In this document: positions 47,572-58,108 of the stretch, piece by piece
How positions within the stretch are numbered: position 1 is the stretch's first letter
Layout of the letters: the number at the start of each line of letters is the position of its first letter
NCBI GenBank assembly: GCA_026120185.1
Contig: JANUWF010002059.1
Coordinates: 127,501-191,500, forward strand
Length of the DNA stretch: 64,000 nt
Reading direction: 5' to 3'
Source: Voacanga thouarsii
Lineage: Eukaryota; Streptophyta; Magnoliopsida; Gentianales; Apocynaceae
Program-made: the position numbers and the translations under genes
Notes under the pieces: generated by a model
Seen by the model: the letters and a program-made list of their open reading frames with translations, nothing else
Databases searched by the model: none
What the model was told of the DNA's origin: nothing

Positions 47572-49325
47572 TTTTGAAAGATCAAAAATAAAAGAAAATT
47601 CAGTTTGTGAAAAATAAAATAAATTGTGGCTTTATCCTCATATTAAATTCGATAATAGTTAACCCTATTACTATTATCTTTAATTTGATTAATTTGGCTC
47701 TTAGAAAAACTGACATAGCTTCTTGAAAAGATTACCAGTTTCCTAAGCTAAGTGTAATAACCACCACAAATTAATTTCCCTTCTAGGTAATGATCTAGAA
47801 GATAACTCCATCACGGGATGACCGTTTCTTCTCATTTCCTATGGACATTTCTCACACTATAACCTCCAACGTGGATTGGCCGATCATAGCACGTGTTTCG
47901 AGTTATTAATTACATCCATCCATTAATTCTAGATCCTTGTGGTATCCACATCCTATACGGGTTCACTCCCAGGGTAATGAGAGGAGACCTACAATCTCTA
48001 ATGAGGATCGTGATGGAAGCTATGGGGCTGTTGAAACCCCTCCCCTACTTAGTATTTTAAAATAAGGGTTTTCTTGGAAAATATCTTTTGAAAATTTCAA
48101 TTAAGTTTTCTTTTAACTCAAAAATAAAATATCTAAACCCAAAATTTTTATGTCAAGATTTATACCCTTTGAGAAGTTTTTTCATGGATTAATTTTATTT
48201 AAGTTAATAAACTTAATAATTTCAAAATTTTCCAATAAAACTTTCCAGAGATTTTGATCTCAAGTTTAATATTACAAAAATAATTTTTCTTGTTAAAATC
48301 AAATCAAAATAATTTTCTATTTTAATTTACAAAAATATCTAAATCCAAAATATTTTCTATGTCAAGGATAAAATCCTTTGAGAAAATAACCAAGAATTAA
48401 TTTTTGTTCGAATCAAAATTAACCATTTGATTTAAGAAAAATATTTTTCTTTGTTAAAAATTTCCAAAGATTTTGGTCTTTGAGAAAATGCACACATAGG
48501 GTACAAAAAGAAATAAGCATGCTAGAAAACTATAAAAATCTCATGCTTTTCTATTCTTTTAACCTAAGAGTCCAAATAATAGAATTAAACACATTAATTA
48601 ATTAATAACCTTCTTTAATCCTAAATTTCTTTTACTATTATTTTTCATGCAAAATATTCAAAGAATATTAACTATTACAATAAAAATAATTTCGCCAAGT
48701 ATTGGACCAAAAATTAAAAAATATATAATTTTTTTTTATTTCGGGTCCAGTGCACCCGCCACACTGGATCATGGCCCATAGGAAAACCCATGGGCCGCGA
48801 TCCGAGTGGGTGCCAACAAGCCGGCCTACCTCCAGCCCCGCATAGCTGGTCAAAATTGCCGACCGTGCAATTCCAAATTTGCAATTGCAAGTTGCAATTG
48901 CGCTTCCTCGCAGAAGCTATGCTTCCGTGAGGGTGGCATCTGTGAGGAAGCCGTCCTCGCTGTCTGATGCGGTTGCGGCTCCAAGCCATAGCCAGCTCGG
49001 CTCCCCTCATATTTTCGGCTCGGCTTGGCTTAATGGCTCGGCTACTACAATGTCCTTCTTCTCCAAGTCTTTGCGGACGTCTCTGGACTCAATTTTTTCC
49101 ACCGATTTCGATCAAAACATATCCAAACAACTACCTATGTCCTTAAAAACACTGAACTTACACAATTATGAAAGTAATCAAAATACAATATCCCTATGCT
49201 TCCACTCGCAAAACTTACAGTGAAACTACCCATACTAGAAAACACGAAGGATCACATAAAACAACCAAAACAAATATTTTATTATTTTAGTTAAGCCTAG
49301 CATTCTTCCTACAATTGCCAACCAT
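47572..49325 (-). other. Element D leader (untranslated)
   Basis: About 1.75 kb, similar in length to the B leader. It is AT-rich with alternating blocks such as AAAATCTTTGAGAAA, and GC-rich at about 48740-49020. Frames open here (48668-48853, 48714-49010, 48879-49223) overlap on both strands in the GC-rich part and match nothing I recognise. Confidence 0.7.
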
Positions 49326-49338
49326 GGCTCCGATACCA
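49326..49338 (-). other. Primer-binding site of element D
   Basis: Minus-strand TGGTATCGGAGCC, one change from the complement of the initiator methionine tRNA 3' end, two bases from the LTR. Confidence 0.85.
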
Positions 49339-49340
49339 CT

Positions 49341-51174
49341 TGAAGGACGAAAATGGCAAAAATGATGAAACCGAAAGCATGCTTACAGAACGAAAAAATT
49401 TACCTCTATGTTTGAATGACCTTATTGGCACTGAAGAAGATATTTGTACAAGGATGCTTGAAGCTATTGGATCATGTCCTTGTAAACGTCAACTTCGTCT
49501 CATTCACGCAAAACTTTTGAGCTTCCAAAATAGTGCCCTTTTCTCTACCGGTGAAAACTTACAGAATTGGGTTTGCTATATTTTTGGCTTCTCTGAAATC
49601 TTCACAGACGTAGCCTCTGTGAAGCTATATCAAACCAACCCATAGCCTTGATTCCTTTTCTTTTCTTTTGATCAATTCACACAGAGAGAGAGGCTAAGAG
49701 AGTCAAACAAAAAGCCCCACGCTTTTGTTATCTCTCAAGAAAAACAACATGAGATTTACCCGTGTTGTTTTTTTATTTAATTAATTAATTTAATATTTAT
49801 TTTTTATAATTTTAGTTTACCTTGGTCTTATTCATTGGGCCAAATAAAATTATTTACTCTTGGGTTTAAACAACCATAAATAATAAGTCTCAATTATTTA
49901 TTTTCTGGACTTCATTAAACAGCCTAATAAATAATTAACGAACCCAAATAGACCAATAAAAAATATCAGGCCTTTTATCTAGTTTATATCTAGATTAGTT
50001 TTCTAATTATTCAATCTGGGCCTTGGGCCCTGAATAATTAATTAACCAATTAAACTAGATAAAATATATACTCTCTCTCGGGCCTTTTATTTTATTCTAA
50101 TCCAATAATAAATTAGACTACTTAAATAAAATAAAATAAAACCCATAATTATAAAGATCAAGTCCTTAACCCAAATCTATTAGGACTTAAGGACTATTCC
50201 GAGGGCCAAAAGACACATTGCCATGGCTACTAAAATGACCAAAATACCCCTACTATATAAATAGTTATATTTTACATTTTAAATATTTTCTAATATCACC
50301 ATAAGAAAATATTGACCCCAAAGATAATGCTGCGTTAGCAAAGTCTTCGACGTACAGGTATAATGACTAAAATACCCCTCTATGCATCGCCGTACATTTA
50401 GAGAGGAGAAGTGTACTAACACCTCTCTAATAGATATCTACCATCCTTAGACCTCTAGTCTAATAATCCATGACTCCTAGAATGTTTTTCACTTTCCAAG
50501 AGAGCTACCCTAAAATAAACATCCAAGTCATGTTCCCTAGGGCCCAGTGTATTTAAATCATTTGAACAATCACAAGGGGCGATATAGCACAGAAGCTATA
50601 TTGTACAAGTCTGTCTTAACTAACTAGTCACATATACTCAATATACAAGTATATCGACTCTACAAAAGAACCTCAATTGTAGCATATCAAAGTACATGCT
50701 TCCAGCTTCATCAGACCACCAACTCATACCCAAGCAGTAGAGTATTAGTCCACAGTGTAGTAGTAATAGTTTCAGTTTCTTGTAAATAGTACTTTTAGAA
50801 ACCACTATTACAAGTCTTGTTTTATGTATTCGAAATACGCTAATGCTATGAAATAAGTGGGCTAGTCACTGGCTAAAGGTAAGCCATTTCCCATTTGAAA
50901 TTGAGAACACAATAACCTATATATGATGAGATTCTCATTCTTATTAATCGGTTAAGAACAAATATGTATGTGTTAAGTAACCCGTGATCCATACCTTACT
51001 GTGAAAGACCACTATTCACATGGATCACTTACTTAAACACAATGGGTCTTTTCTAAATATAAATTGTGTACAAATAAAATGTAAATTCACAAACAAATTT
51101 TGAGAATAAATTTTTTTATTAATAAATTCGATAATTACTTTAGAAACCTAGTTTAGAGGGCATATATTCCAACC
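49341..51174 (-). repeat. 5' LTR of element D
   Basis: On the minus strand it starts GGTTGGAATATATGCCCTC (first base changed from T) and ends CGTCCTTCA next to the primer site. It is 1,834 bp. It is clearly collinear with 24742-26517. Confidence 0.85.
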
Positions 51175-51680
51175 TTAGCCTTTTATTGTTTATATTGAGA
51201 ACTTGATTTTTTATTTCTAGAACATATAAACCATTCATCAAAGTTGTAGTACCATAATGGATATCATTTGATGAAAAAAAATAATTTTTATTCTTAAAAT
51301 TTAAATGAAATCCAAGCAAATCCAAACAAACAACTAAGATAATGTTTTTAAGTAAGACTGGTACATAGTAACAGTTTTCTAGTTCTAGAATTAATCTAGA
51401 AAGTAAGTGTAGATGATAAGTCCTCACAGCAAGTACAACAACCTTTGCTCCATTTGCTGTACAAAAGTCAACATCACCGTTCTCCAACTTTCTACTGCTA
51501 TTTAGTCCCTGTAAATTATTACACAAATGAGATCCACATCTGGTATCCAATATCCATATCTCATTATTAAAGGTAGTATTGATCTCAATCATAAAAATAC
51601 TAGGAGTAGAAGTAGAAGTGCTTGCAAGCTTCTCCTTCTCCTTCTTTTCTTTAACAGTCTCCAAGTAGCTTTTGCAATTG
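51175..51680 (-). pseudogene. Element E protease
   Basis: The frame at 51175-51664 has WILDTRCGSHLCNNLQGLNS (usually LDTGCGSHIC; the active-site Gly is Arg) followed by YYVPVLLKNIILVVCLDLLG and NGLYVLEIKNQ. It is of a different type from A, B and D, which have DSxATDHI. It joins the integrase at 24741 if D is removed. Confidence 0.8.
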
Positions 51681-52265
51681 TACCTCTAATGGCCTATTTT
51701 CCCATAATGGTGACATGGGCATTTGGTAGCTGTCTCCTTCTTCTTCATACTACCTTTAGGTTTAGTTCGATTCTTCTTCTTCTTTTTAGAAATATTTTTC
51801 TTCTTAGAAGAAGAATTAACTAATAAGACTGTATTATTTTCTTTCTTCATAGAAGACTCCATAGTCTTAAGAAGGTTGATCAACTTAAGTATAGTGGTCT
51901 CAATCTTATTCATCTGGTAGTTCATCACAAATTGTGAAAAACTAGTTGGCAAAAATTGTAGAACTAATTCTACACTTAATTCGTGATAGTGAACCTAAGT
52001 GATTCAAGCTTCTCAATTAATCCCAATAGCTTAAATCCATCAGTAGCTACTGAAGCACCTTCTACCATCTTAGAACAGAATAACTACTTAGAGATTTCAT
52101 ATCTCTCCATCCTTGCTTGCTTATCAAAAAGCTCTCTTAAATGGAACACAATAGTATGAGCATCTATATACTCATGCTGTTTTTGAAGTTCAGTGGTCAT
52201 TGACACCAGCATAATACAAGATATTGTGTCACTGTCTTCTTGATGCTTCTTGTGGACTTCATTAG
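51681..52265 (-). pseudogene. Element E gag, C-terminal part
   Basis: The zinc-knuckle region reads CHHYGKIGH followed by a stop; the second Cys is Tyr. A lysine-rich stretch precedes it (NISKKKKKNRTKPKGSMKK). Upstream gag continues with RERYEISK-type sequence to about 52265 with several stops. Its N-terminus, leader and 5' LTR are deleted at the junction with the A LTR stub. Confidence 0.7.
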
Positions 52266-52515
52266 TGTAATAATCTAAACCTTAAGAAAGTGCCCAACTT
52301 TATCAATCGATCAAGAATATTTTTCACTTATGTGTTAGTAGCTCATAATCTGCACTCTACTATGAAAGCATGATCCAATTGCGTAGATTATTTACTAGCA
52401 TACGTAAACCTTTAATATACAAATATATATACAAATAAACAACAATTTGAATTTATATTTTTAAAATTTTCAAAATATAAAAATAAATAGTCAATTTTGG
52501 GCATATATTCGAACA
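52266..52515 (-). repeat. 5' LTR stub of element A
   Basis: Collinear with 8290-8541 (CTAAACCTT..., ATAATCTGCACTCTACTATGAAAGCATGA). It ends with the LTR start TGTTCGAATATATGCCC on the minus strand. Only the first 250 bp of the LTR remain. Confidence 0.75.
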
Positions 52516-52663
52516 TAAACATCCTAAAATACGAATGAGCAAAATATTAACAAAGTGCCTAAAACAAAGAATAATATGTAAAATTAAAAATGATTAATCC
52601 ATAAGACTTATAGTTTCAAGATATTGCCATTCAATCCCCAGTAATGACGTCAAAAACTTATTA
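52516..52663 (-). other. Gypsy G2 leader and primer-binding site
   Basis: Minus-strand TGACGTCATTACTGGGGA (52635-52652) resembles TGGCGCCGTTGCCGGGGA, the primer site typical of plant Athila-type and related Ty3/gypsy elements. Left of it lies short leader sequence, cut by A at 52516. Orientation is opposite to G1. Confidence 0.65.
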
Positions 52664-52992
52664 TGTGTTATGCATGCGATATAAGAAAATATAATACTTA
52701 ACACAAGTTTTAAATAGTAAAATACCAAAACTATTCACAAACACATTAATGACTGCACCTATCATGCAATATAGTACATCAATGGAAAGTATCAAATCCT
52801 ACAGTGAAGTTGACAAATACCCTTATTTTCATTCTTGTCTCATTGTTTAGCCAGCTAAATAAAGAGATAAAGTAAATCAGACTACTACAATAAACTACAA
52901 CAAAGAATACATCATATCCACATAATATAAGTCACAAGGATTATCAAAGAATAAGAAAAAGAGTAAATGTCATGTAAAACAAGAAATCTCTC
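52664..52992 (-). repeat. Gypsy G2 5' LTR, first part
   Basis: AT-rich sequence directly upstream (minus strand) of the G2 primer site, so the 3' end of its 5' LTR. It is interrupted at 52992 by G1 and should continue at about 62846. Confidence 0.5.
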
Positions 52993-54418
52993 TAATAAGG
53001 GCTAAAATCATCATTATTTTCCTAGTTATTTAAGGTCAATTTGAGATACTTTTGATGTAATAACTAGGTATAATCTATTTGACATTTTGCTTGTAGAAAG
53101 TATTTTTGGCAAATTTGTACAGATTTGAGTTAATTTCGAGCAAAACTAGAGAATTTCCATACCACACCTGGCGCTAAGCCTACTAAGGGGACTAGGCGCC
53201 AGGTCCAATTTGCCCCAAATAGTGAAAACAGAGCATGTTCAAGGAGGAAAATAGAACACACCTGGCCCCAGGTAGGTCGAAGTGACCTAGCGCCAGGTCC
53301 ACTCTAGAACAAGAAAATTTTGTACACGAATTTAGGAATTTTCTAATAATTTTGGTATTTTTCAAATCCTACTCGGCCAAGACTTCTCAAGCAATGAATT
53401 TAGCATTAAAGAGGCTCATAAAAGTAAAGGAAAACACAAGAGAAAAGAGGGGAGAGAAAGAAGGTGAATTCAAAGCAAATCAAAAAATCACTTATTGAAG
53501 AAGGAATTCACCAAATCAAGAAGGATTGTTCAAGAGAATCTTCAAAGGAGAAAAATGAGGCTTGTGTATAAGTGCTTTCTTTTACCTTTGTTTTTTTTTT
53601 TTTCCTTAAAACAATTATGTACTTAATATTTCTATTATAATTTGACATTATTTTTGGGATTCATGATTTATTAAGTTAATTTAGTCTTTTGATCAATTAA
53701 TTGTTGTTCTTGGTATTTGATTACTTTTTTTTCTTTCGAAGTTGGTTGATTGATTTTTGTTATTAACTTGCTTGATAAAAGGGTTGATAATGACTTCAAT
53801 TAATTAATTTCATATTTGTTATCTCTTAACTTGCTTGAATAAATAGGTTTATTGTCTAGAACATAGGTAATCAAAGGTTAGTTGATGATTGCTAGAATAT
53901 GGATTCATTAATTAATTTCATGTTTTAGATCACCTAGAATATATGGGTTTATATGAGAATTGATTTTAATACATCTTTTAGGTAATTTAGTTGAGACAAA
54001 ATATGTTCTCTAATTCAACTAGAAGATAGTGATTCCATAGATTGCAATCGATATGGGTCTCTATTAAATCCTTCATGAGACTAAGGTAATAATTGATTGT
54101 TATATGTGCTAAGTGATTCATTATTATGTTTTCAAAAGCCTTTGTCTAAATTTCATATTTTCACATCCTTGAGTTGTATATATTTTTATTTATTTTTATT
54201 TTTATCTTGTCACTTTATTTGATCGGTTAAGCAATGAACGAAAAGTGATTAGTGTGTACTTATTCCTTTGAGGATCGATACTTGTTAATTTCCTATACTA
54301 TACTTGCGATGAGTATACTTGCTCGTATGTGTATTTTGGGATTAATGTTTTGATTAAAACTTAACTAAGTGATGGATTTAAATTTGATAATTTTTATACA
54401 CTCAAAATTTACGCATCA
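52993..54418 (+). repeat. 5' LTR of gypsy G1
   Basis: It starts TAATAAGGGCTAAAATC (TGATAGGGGCTAAAATC in the 3' LTR) and ends TACGCATCA before the primer site. It is 1,426 bp. It contains two palindrome-rich modules (53165-53206 and 53258-53300) built on CCTGGCGC / GGCGCCAGG. Confidence 0.85.
53165..53300 (+). repeat. GGCGCC palindromic modules in G1 5' LTR
   Basis: Module 1 (53165-53206) has CACCTGGCGCT...GGCGCCAGGTCC. Module 2 (53258-53300) has CACCTGGCCCCAGG, then AGGTCGAAGTGACCT and GCGCCAGGTCC. Each can fold into a hairpin. Confidence 0.7.
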
Positions 54419-54424
54419 AGTTTT

Positions 54425-54442
54425 TGCCACCGTTGCTGGGGA
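54425..54442 (+). other. Primer-binding site of gypsy G1
   Basis: TGCCACCGTTGCTGGGGA, a few changes from TGGCGCCGTTGCCGGGGA, the tRNA-complementary site of Athila-type and related plant gypsy elements. It lies six bases after the LTR. Confidence 0.75.
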
Positions 54443-54650
54443 TAGACACTATCGGAAACACTTAAATCTTGTTAATTTAGTCTTTGTTGTATTTGTAAAT
54501 ATCACTAACTTTTGTGTGTAGGTAGTTTGTGAATATTTCTAATTTGCGTGTTTTTCTTTTCGTTATTTTTCTATTATTTTTGTTTGTTTTTTTTTTTTAT
54601 TTTGGATTTGATTTTTATTTTTCTTTGAGCTCGAGGTTCAAAACATCATC

Positions 54651-55229
54651 ATGGACAATTATTCATGGGCACAATGTCAAATGAGCTACAATGATGATAT
54701 ATTGGCAAGGTTGTAAGCTCGGATTGACGCTTTTTGTGTGACGTCACTTGAAACCTCAATGCATTCTTTTGTCGCCAATACAAATTTATCTGTTAGATAG
54801 CATGAAGAAGCATCCCAACATATGATCCATCAAAGAACACAACTAGCCAAGTTGGTTGAAGATATGATAAAAGCCCATACTCTTGAACAAGAGGATCCCC
54901 AAGGAAAGGAGAGAGGATGAAGATATGAAGAACAATTGCCCAATGTGGAAAAGGAGGCATTCGATTCTCCTTTATGTGCTAATAATTCTATTCTCTCTTT
55001 GTCACATGATTTCTTAGGTTTCTCTCCATTTTTGGAGGACAATGGTCTAAATGCTGATGTATGGAATTTAACATGACTCAAGGAGTTAGATTTATCCTTG
55101 ATTCATCATAAGAAGTCCTTGAAGGATATTCTCAAATTCTATCCTTCACCTCAATTTCAGAGAGGTAACTTGGTATTTGTAGAAGTATTGAAAAGTGAGG
55201 ATTTCTTGATCCCATCTTTAAGAACTTAA
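54651..55229 (+). pseudogene. Decayed reading frame of G1, unknown function
   Basis: One frame from ATG 54651 (MDNYSWAQCQMSYNDDILA) to TAA 55227-55229 spans 193 codons including the stop, with only four internal stops (TAA, TAG, TGA, TGA), each one base change from a common sense codon. That is far fewer stops than expected in sequence this AT-rich. Recognisable regions are a helical, Gln/His-rich stretch (HQRTQLAKLVEDM) and a Ser/Leu-rich C-terminal half (SLSHDFLGFSPFLEDN). I do not recognise the family. Its position after the primer site suggests a gag-like or element-specific product. Confidence 0.5.
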
Positions 55230-56484
55230 TTGCTAAGTTTTAAGGGGAATTTTCATTGTGACAAATCTTTTGAATGGTTAAATAGTGATTTCAAGTTTGA
55301 TGCATTCTTTCGAGACCATGTGCACTTATATGTTGAAAAAGATATTTTATGTGTTTAAAGAAATGTTAGAGAATGAGGTTTATGTGTTTTACTTTACTGG
55401 GAAAATTTGCTTTCATGAATATTACCTTTTTCAAAAACTTCATTTCTCTTACATTCATCATGGCGATCTTCTACTTTGAGCTTTAATCTCTTTTCCAAAG
55501 GTTTGATAAAGACGCATGATGAGTGGAAAGAGTTTGTATCTTTATTTTGTGTTTGGTATGTTAAGTGTTTTATTTTTCCTCTCCCAAATAAGGAAAATAT
55601 TTTTCAATTTAAGTGTGGGGGAGTGAGTCGTGTCTTTATTTGCTTTCTTAAGATTTTTAGCTTGTTTTCTTTTATTTAGGTGTGTTTTTACTTTATTATT
55701 ATTTTTCTTATGCTTTTATTTGTATTTTCTTTTGCAAGTAGGAATAAAGTCTTCTTAGACTAGCCTTTTTCTCTATTTCCAACTTTAATATATAATGGAG
55801 CATCATTGCACTTGGGGAATATTGCTTCCCCCTCTCCCCCATTGTTATTTTTGGTCCATTTGGTGATACTTTAATATGTTAATTTTTTGCCAATGAGGAT
55901 TTTGCCCAGTTTAAGTGTAGAGGAATGGTTTGGTGATATTCTTTGTCCAAGGTTTTATCAATCATCTCAAAGTCAATGGAAATAGTATGAAGCATTATTT
56001 TGGTACAATTCCCCAATGACTCCTTGTGATGGATTCACAAATGTTGGAAATAATTTGCAATAGAAGATCTTCTTTTCTCTTTTCCTCTTTATTTATATTG
56101 GTCTTTTTTACTTTGCTTTCGTTGTTGCAATTTTTGCCATTGAGGACAAAGTCCTATTTAAGTGTGATGGAAGGGTTTAGGTATTGAAGATATTTTCTAT
56201 ATCATTTTTTTTGTGAAATTTTTTAAAATTTTTTGTGGTTTTCATTGTTTAGTAAGGTTGTAATTGTCTTTCTTACTTAGATATGAATTTTTGTCATTCA
56301 TTTGGTGGATTTTTATGAAATTAGTTTATTAGATAGGATATTTTTCAAGATTCATTTTTATGCATTGGTGTTTGAATATTATTTGACTCATCTAGTTTGA
56401 ATATAGAGAATATGATGAATGTAGGGAAAAATTGTTAACTAACTCTTGTATTTTGAGTTTAAACTTTGCTTAGTTTTGAGTTGT
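55230..56484 (+). other. G1 internal non-coding region with polypurine-like modules
   Basis: T-rich sequence without credible genes. It holds three blocks resembling the true polypurine tract: AATTTAAGTGTGGGGGAGTG (55605-55624), GTTTAAGTGTAGAGGAATGG (55909-55928) and TATTTAAGTGTGATGGAAGG (56155-56174). The last two are preceded by AATGAGGATTTTGC and ATTGAGGACAAAGTCC, like the TTGAGGACAAGCAAAAG before the true tract at 61440-61457. Confidence 0.65.
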
Positions 56485-58089
56485 TGTAACACCCCACTAC
56501 CTAGGCCCAACAGGGCCGAGGATGTCGCCCGTCCATAGGACAAGGGGTCTTTATAAATAGGTCACATAAAAGAAAATAAAAGCAATACTTTAAAATTGAA
56601 CTTATTACAATCCAAAAATACATGGACAAATCCAAAATAAATTGTTCGCTACCATCTCTCAAAACAACACATAAGAAAAATAACATAAAGTCTTCAAAGC
56701 ATAGGCAACAAATCTAGCTATTCATCTCCACAGTAGGATCGACCTGAAAACATAATATAAAATGTGATAAGATAAAAATCTCAGTAAGCCCGTGTGTGCT
56801 TTGAGTGTTTCAGGCAAAATAGTTCATGTATGCAAGTTGTAAAAATTTCATAAGAGAAAGTGTTGGCAAGCATTAAATAAATATTAAAAATAAAGAGTGG
56901 CGTTTTGCTTTTCAAACCATACATGTGCACAATAAATACAATCACTCAAACGGGTTGCCATGGGTTACCACACGTTGGGCCCCACGACCATATAACGGTC
57001 AGAATGCCACACTTTGTACAAATTGAAAAAAGGTAGATGTACGGCCTACCGGATGAGATACTCCTCCATCTCTACACCCAAACTTACCGGTTGTCCACTC
57101 CAGAAACACATAGTCCACTTGACTGAAATGTGCCAGCTCAGAACGCCTGACTAAGTAGTACTGTGGCTTCTCCAAGTTGAGTTCATCTTCTGGAGGTGGC
57201 CTTCTGCCAGAAGACTCACTCTTGCTCTTCAAAACTAGTACTACTAGCCTATCTTTATTGAGTACTCAACGTTGATTGTCCTACCTGCGAGAAAATTGAT
57301 CACACAATGATTTTCTTTGAAATAGCAATCAAGGGTTTCTAAAATTCTTGTCGAAGTTAGGTATTAGAAAGAGTTTAGCATTTTGTGTAAAACTGCTTGT
57401 TTAATTTTCAAATGGTTTGCGTGACTGATATAAAAAGGAAAAACAGCTCTTAATTGCCTTTACAAAATGAATGTCCATATACATTGCATTTGGCTTGCCA
57501 CCATAATTTTTTGTCTTCACAAGATTCCATGCAGGAGCTTACCTGATCCTTTACTTACTTGAATTCAAAAATCTTCCAAGACTGACCTAACCCCGCCTGG
57601 GGTAAACACAAGATATAAGGTTATACTCGAGCTATATTCGCTTACACAAATAATCCTAGTTCAACTAATTATAATCATGACCTTAATGTCCTAAGCTTTA
57701 AGGCTAGGTAATAAAGAATTTTTTAAAATAAGCCTATCTTGATATGTTAAAATAACTAAGGGTTGTAAAATAATTACTAATAAGTTTCATGTTCAAATAA
57801 TAAATCTTAAGTACTATTATTAATAAATAAACTAAGGTTTGAACATTGAATAATACTAAGCCCTTAAATAATATTAATAAATGATAATTTTAAATAGTAT
57901 TATTATAAATAAATAATAAATTACAATTAACTTTTAATTAATAGATAATAAATAATAAATAAAATTAATAATAAATAAATTTTATTAAATTTTTTATTAA
58001 TAGATAACAAATAAATTTTAATATAAATAATTTTTATAATTATATTGGCCTACAAGGTCATTAATATTTTACTATTATTGAGATTTTAT

Positions 58090-58108
58090 TATATATATAT
58101 ATATATTA
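58090..58108. repeat. (TA)n microsatellite in X4
   Basis: About 9 TA units at the place corresponding to 36149-36175 in X3. Confidence 0.85.

Larger units (their letters stand above)
24742..51174 (-). mobile_element. Copia element D (nested in E)
   Basis: A minus-strand copia element with both LTRs (24742-26517 and 49341-51174), primer-binding site, gag, protease, integrase, RT and RNase H in copia order. It is split inside RT by element B (27571-44714). On either side of D the E frame resumes (integrase left, protease right), so D is an insertion in E. I see no clear target duplication: ATCTT before and TTAGC after. Without B it is about 9.3 kb. Confidence 0.85.
18838..52265 (-). mobile_element. 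Copia element E (nested in A)
   Basis: A minus-strand copia element of a different lineage from A, B and D. Its parts are the 3' LTR (18838-20262), RNase H (20281-20655), solo LTR S (20656-22489), RNase H/RT (22490-23650), integrase (23651-24741), nested element D (24742-51174), and protease and gag (51175-52265). Its 5' LTR is missing, removed by the deletion that joins its gag to the A 5' LTR stub. The LTR start TGTTAGAAATGTGCG, the protease and the integrase all differ from those of A, B and D. Confidence 0.7.
6820..52515 (-). mobile_element. Copia element A (outermost host of the main nest)
   Basis: A minus-strand Ty1/copia element. Its parts are the 3' LTR (6820-8541), RNase H/RT (8542-10374), X2 (10375-15831 with target copy), integrase to gag (15832-17892), leader (17893-18837), nested element E (18838-52265), and a 250-bp stub of the 5' LTR (52266-52515). 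The gene order read on the minus strand (gag, protease, integrase, RT, RNase H) is that of Ty1/copia. All coding parts carry stops and frameshifts. A deletion at 52265/52266 removed most of the 5' LTR together with the 5' end of E. Gag and RT resemble those of B and D, so these three form one clade. Confidence 0.75.

Noticed and set aside
48714..49223. GC-rich region with open frames on both strands, possible host exon
   Set aside because: It lies in the D leader between gag and the primer site, has no recognisable domain, and the frames overlap each other.
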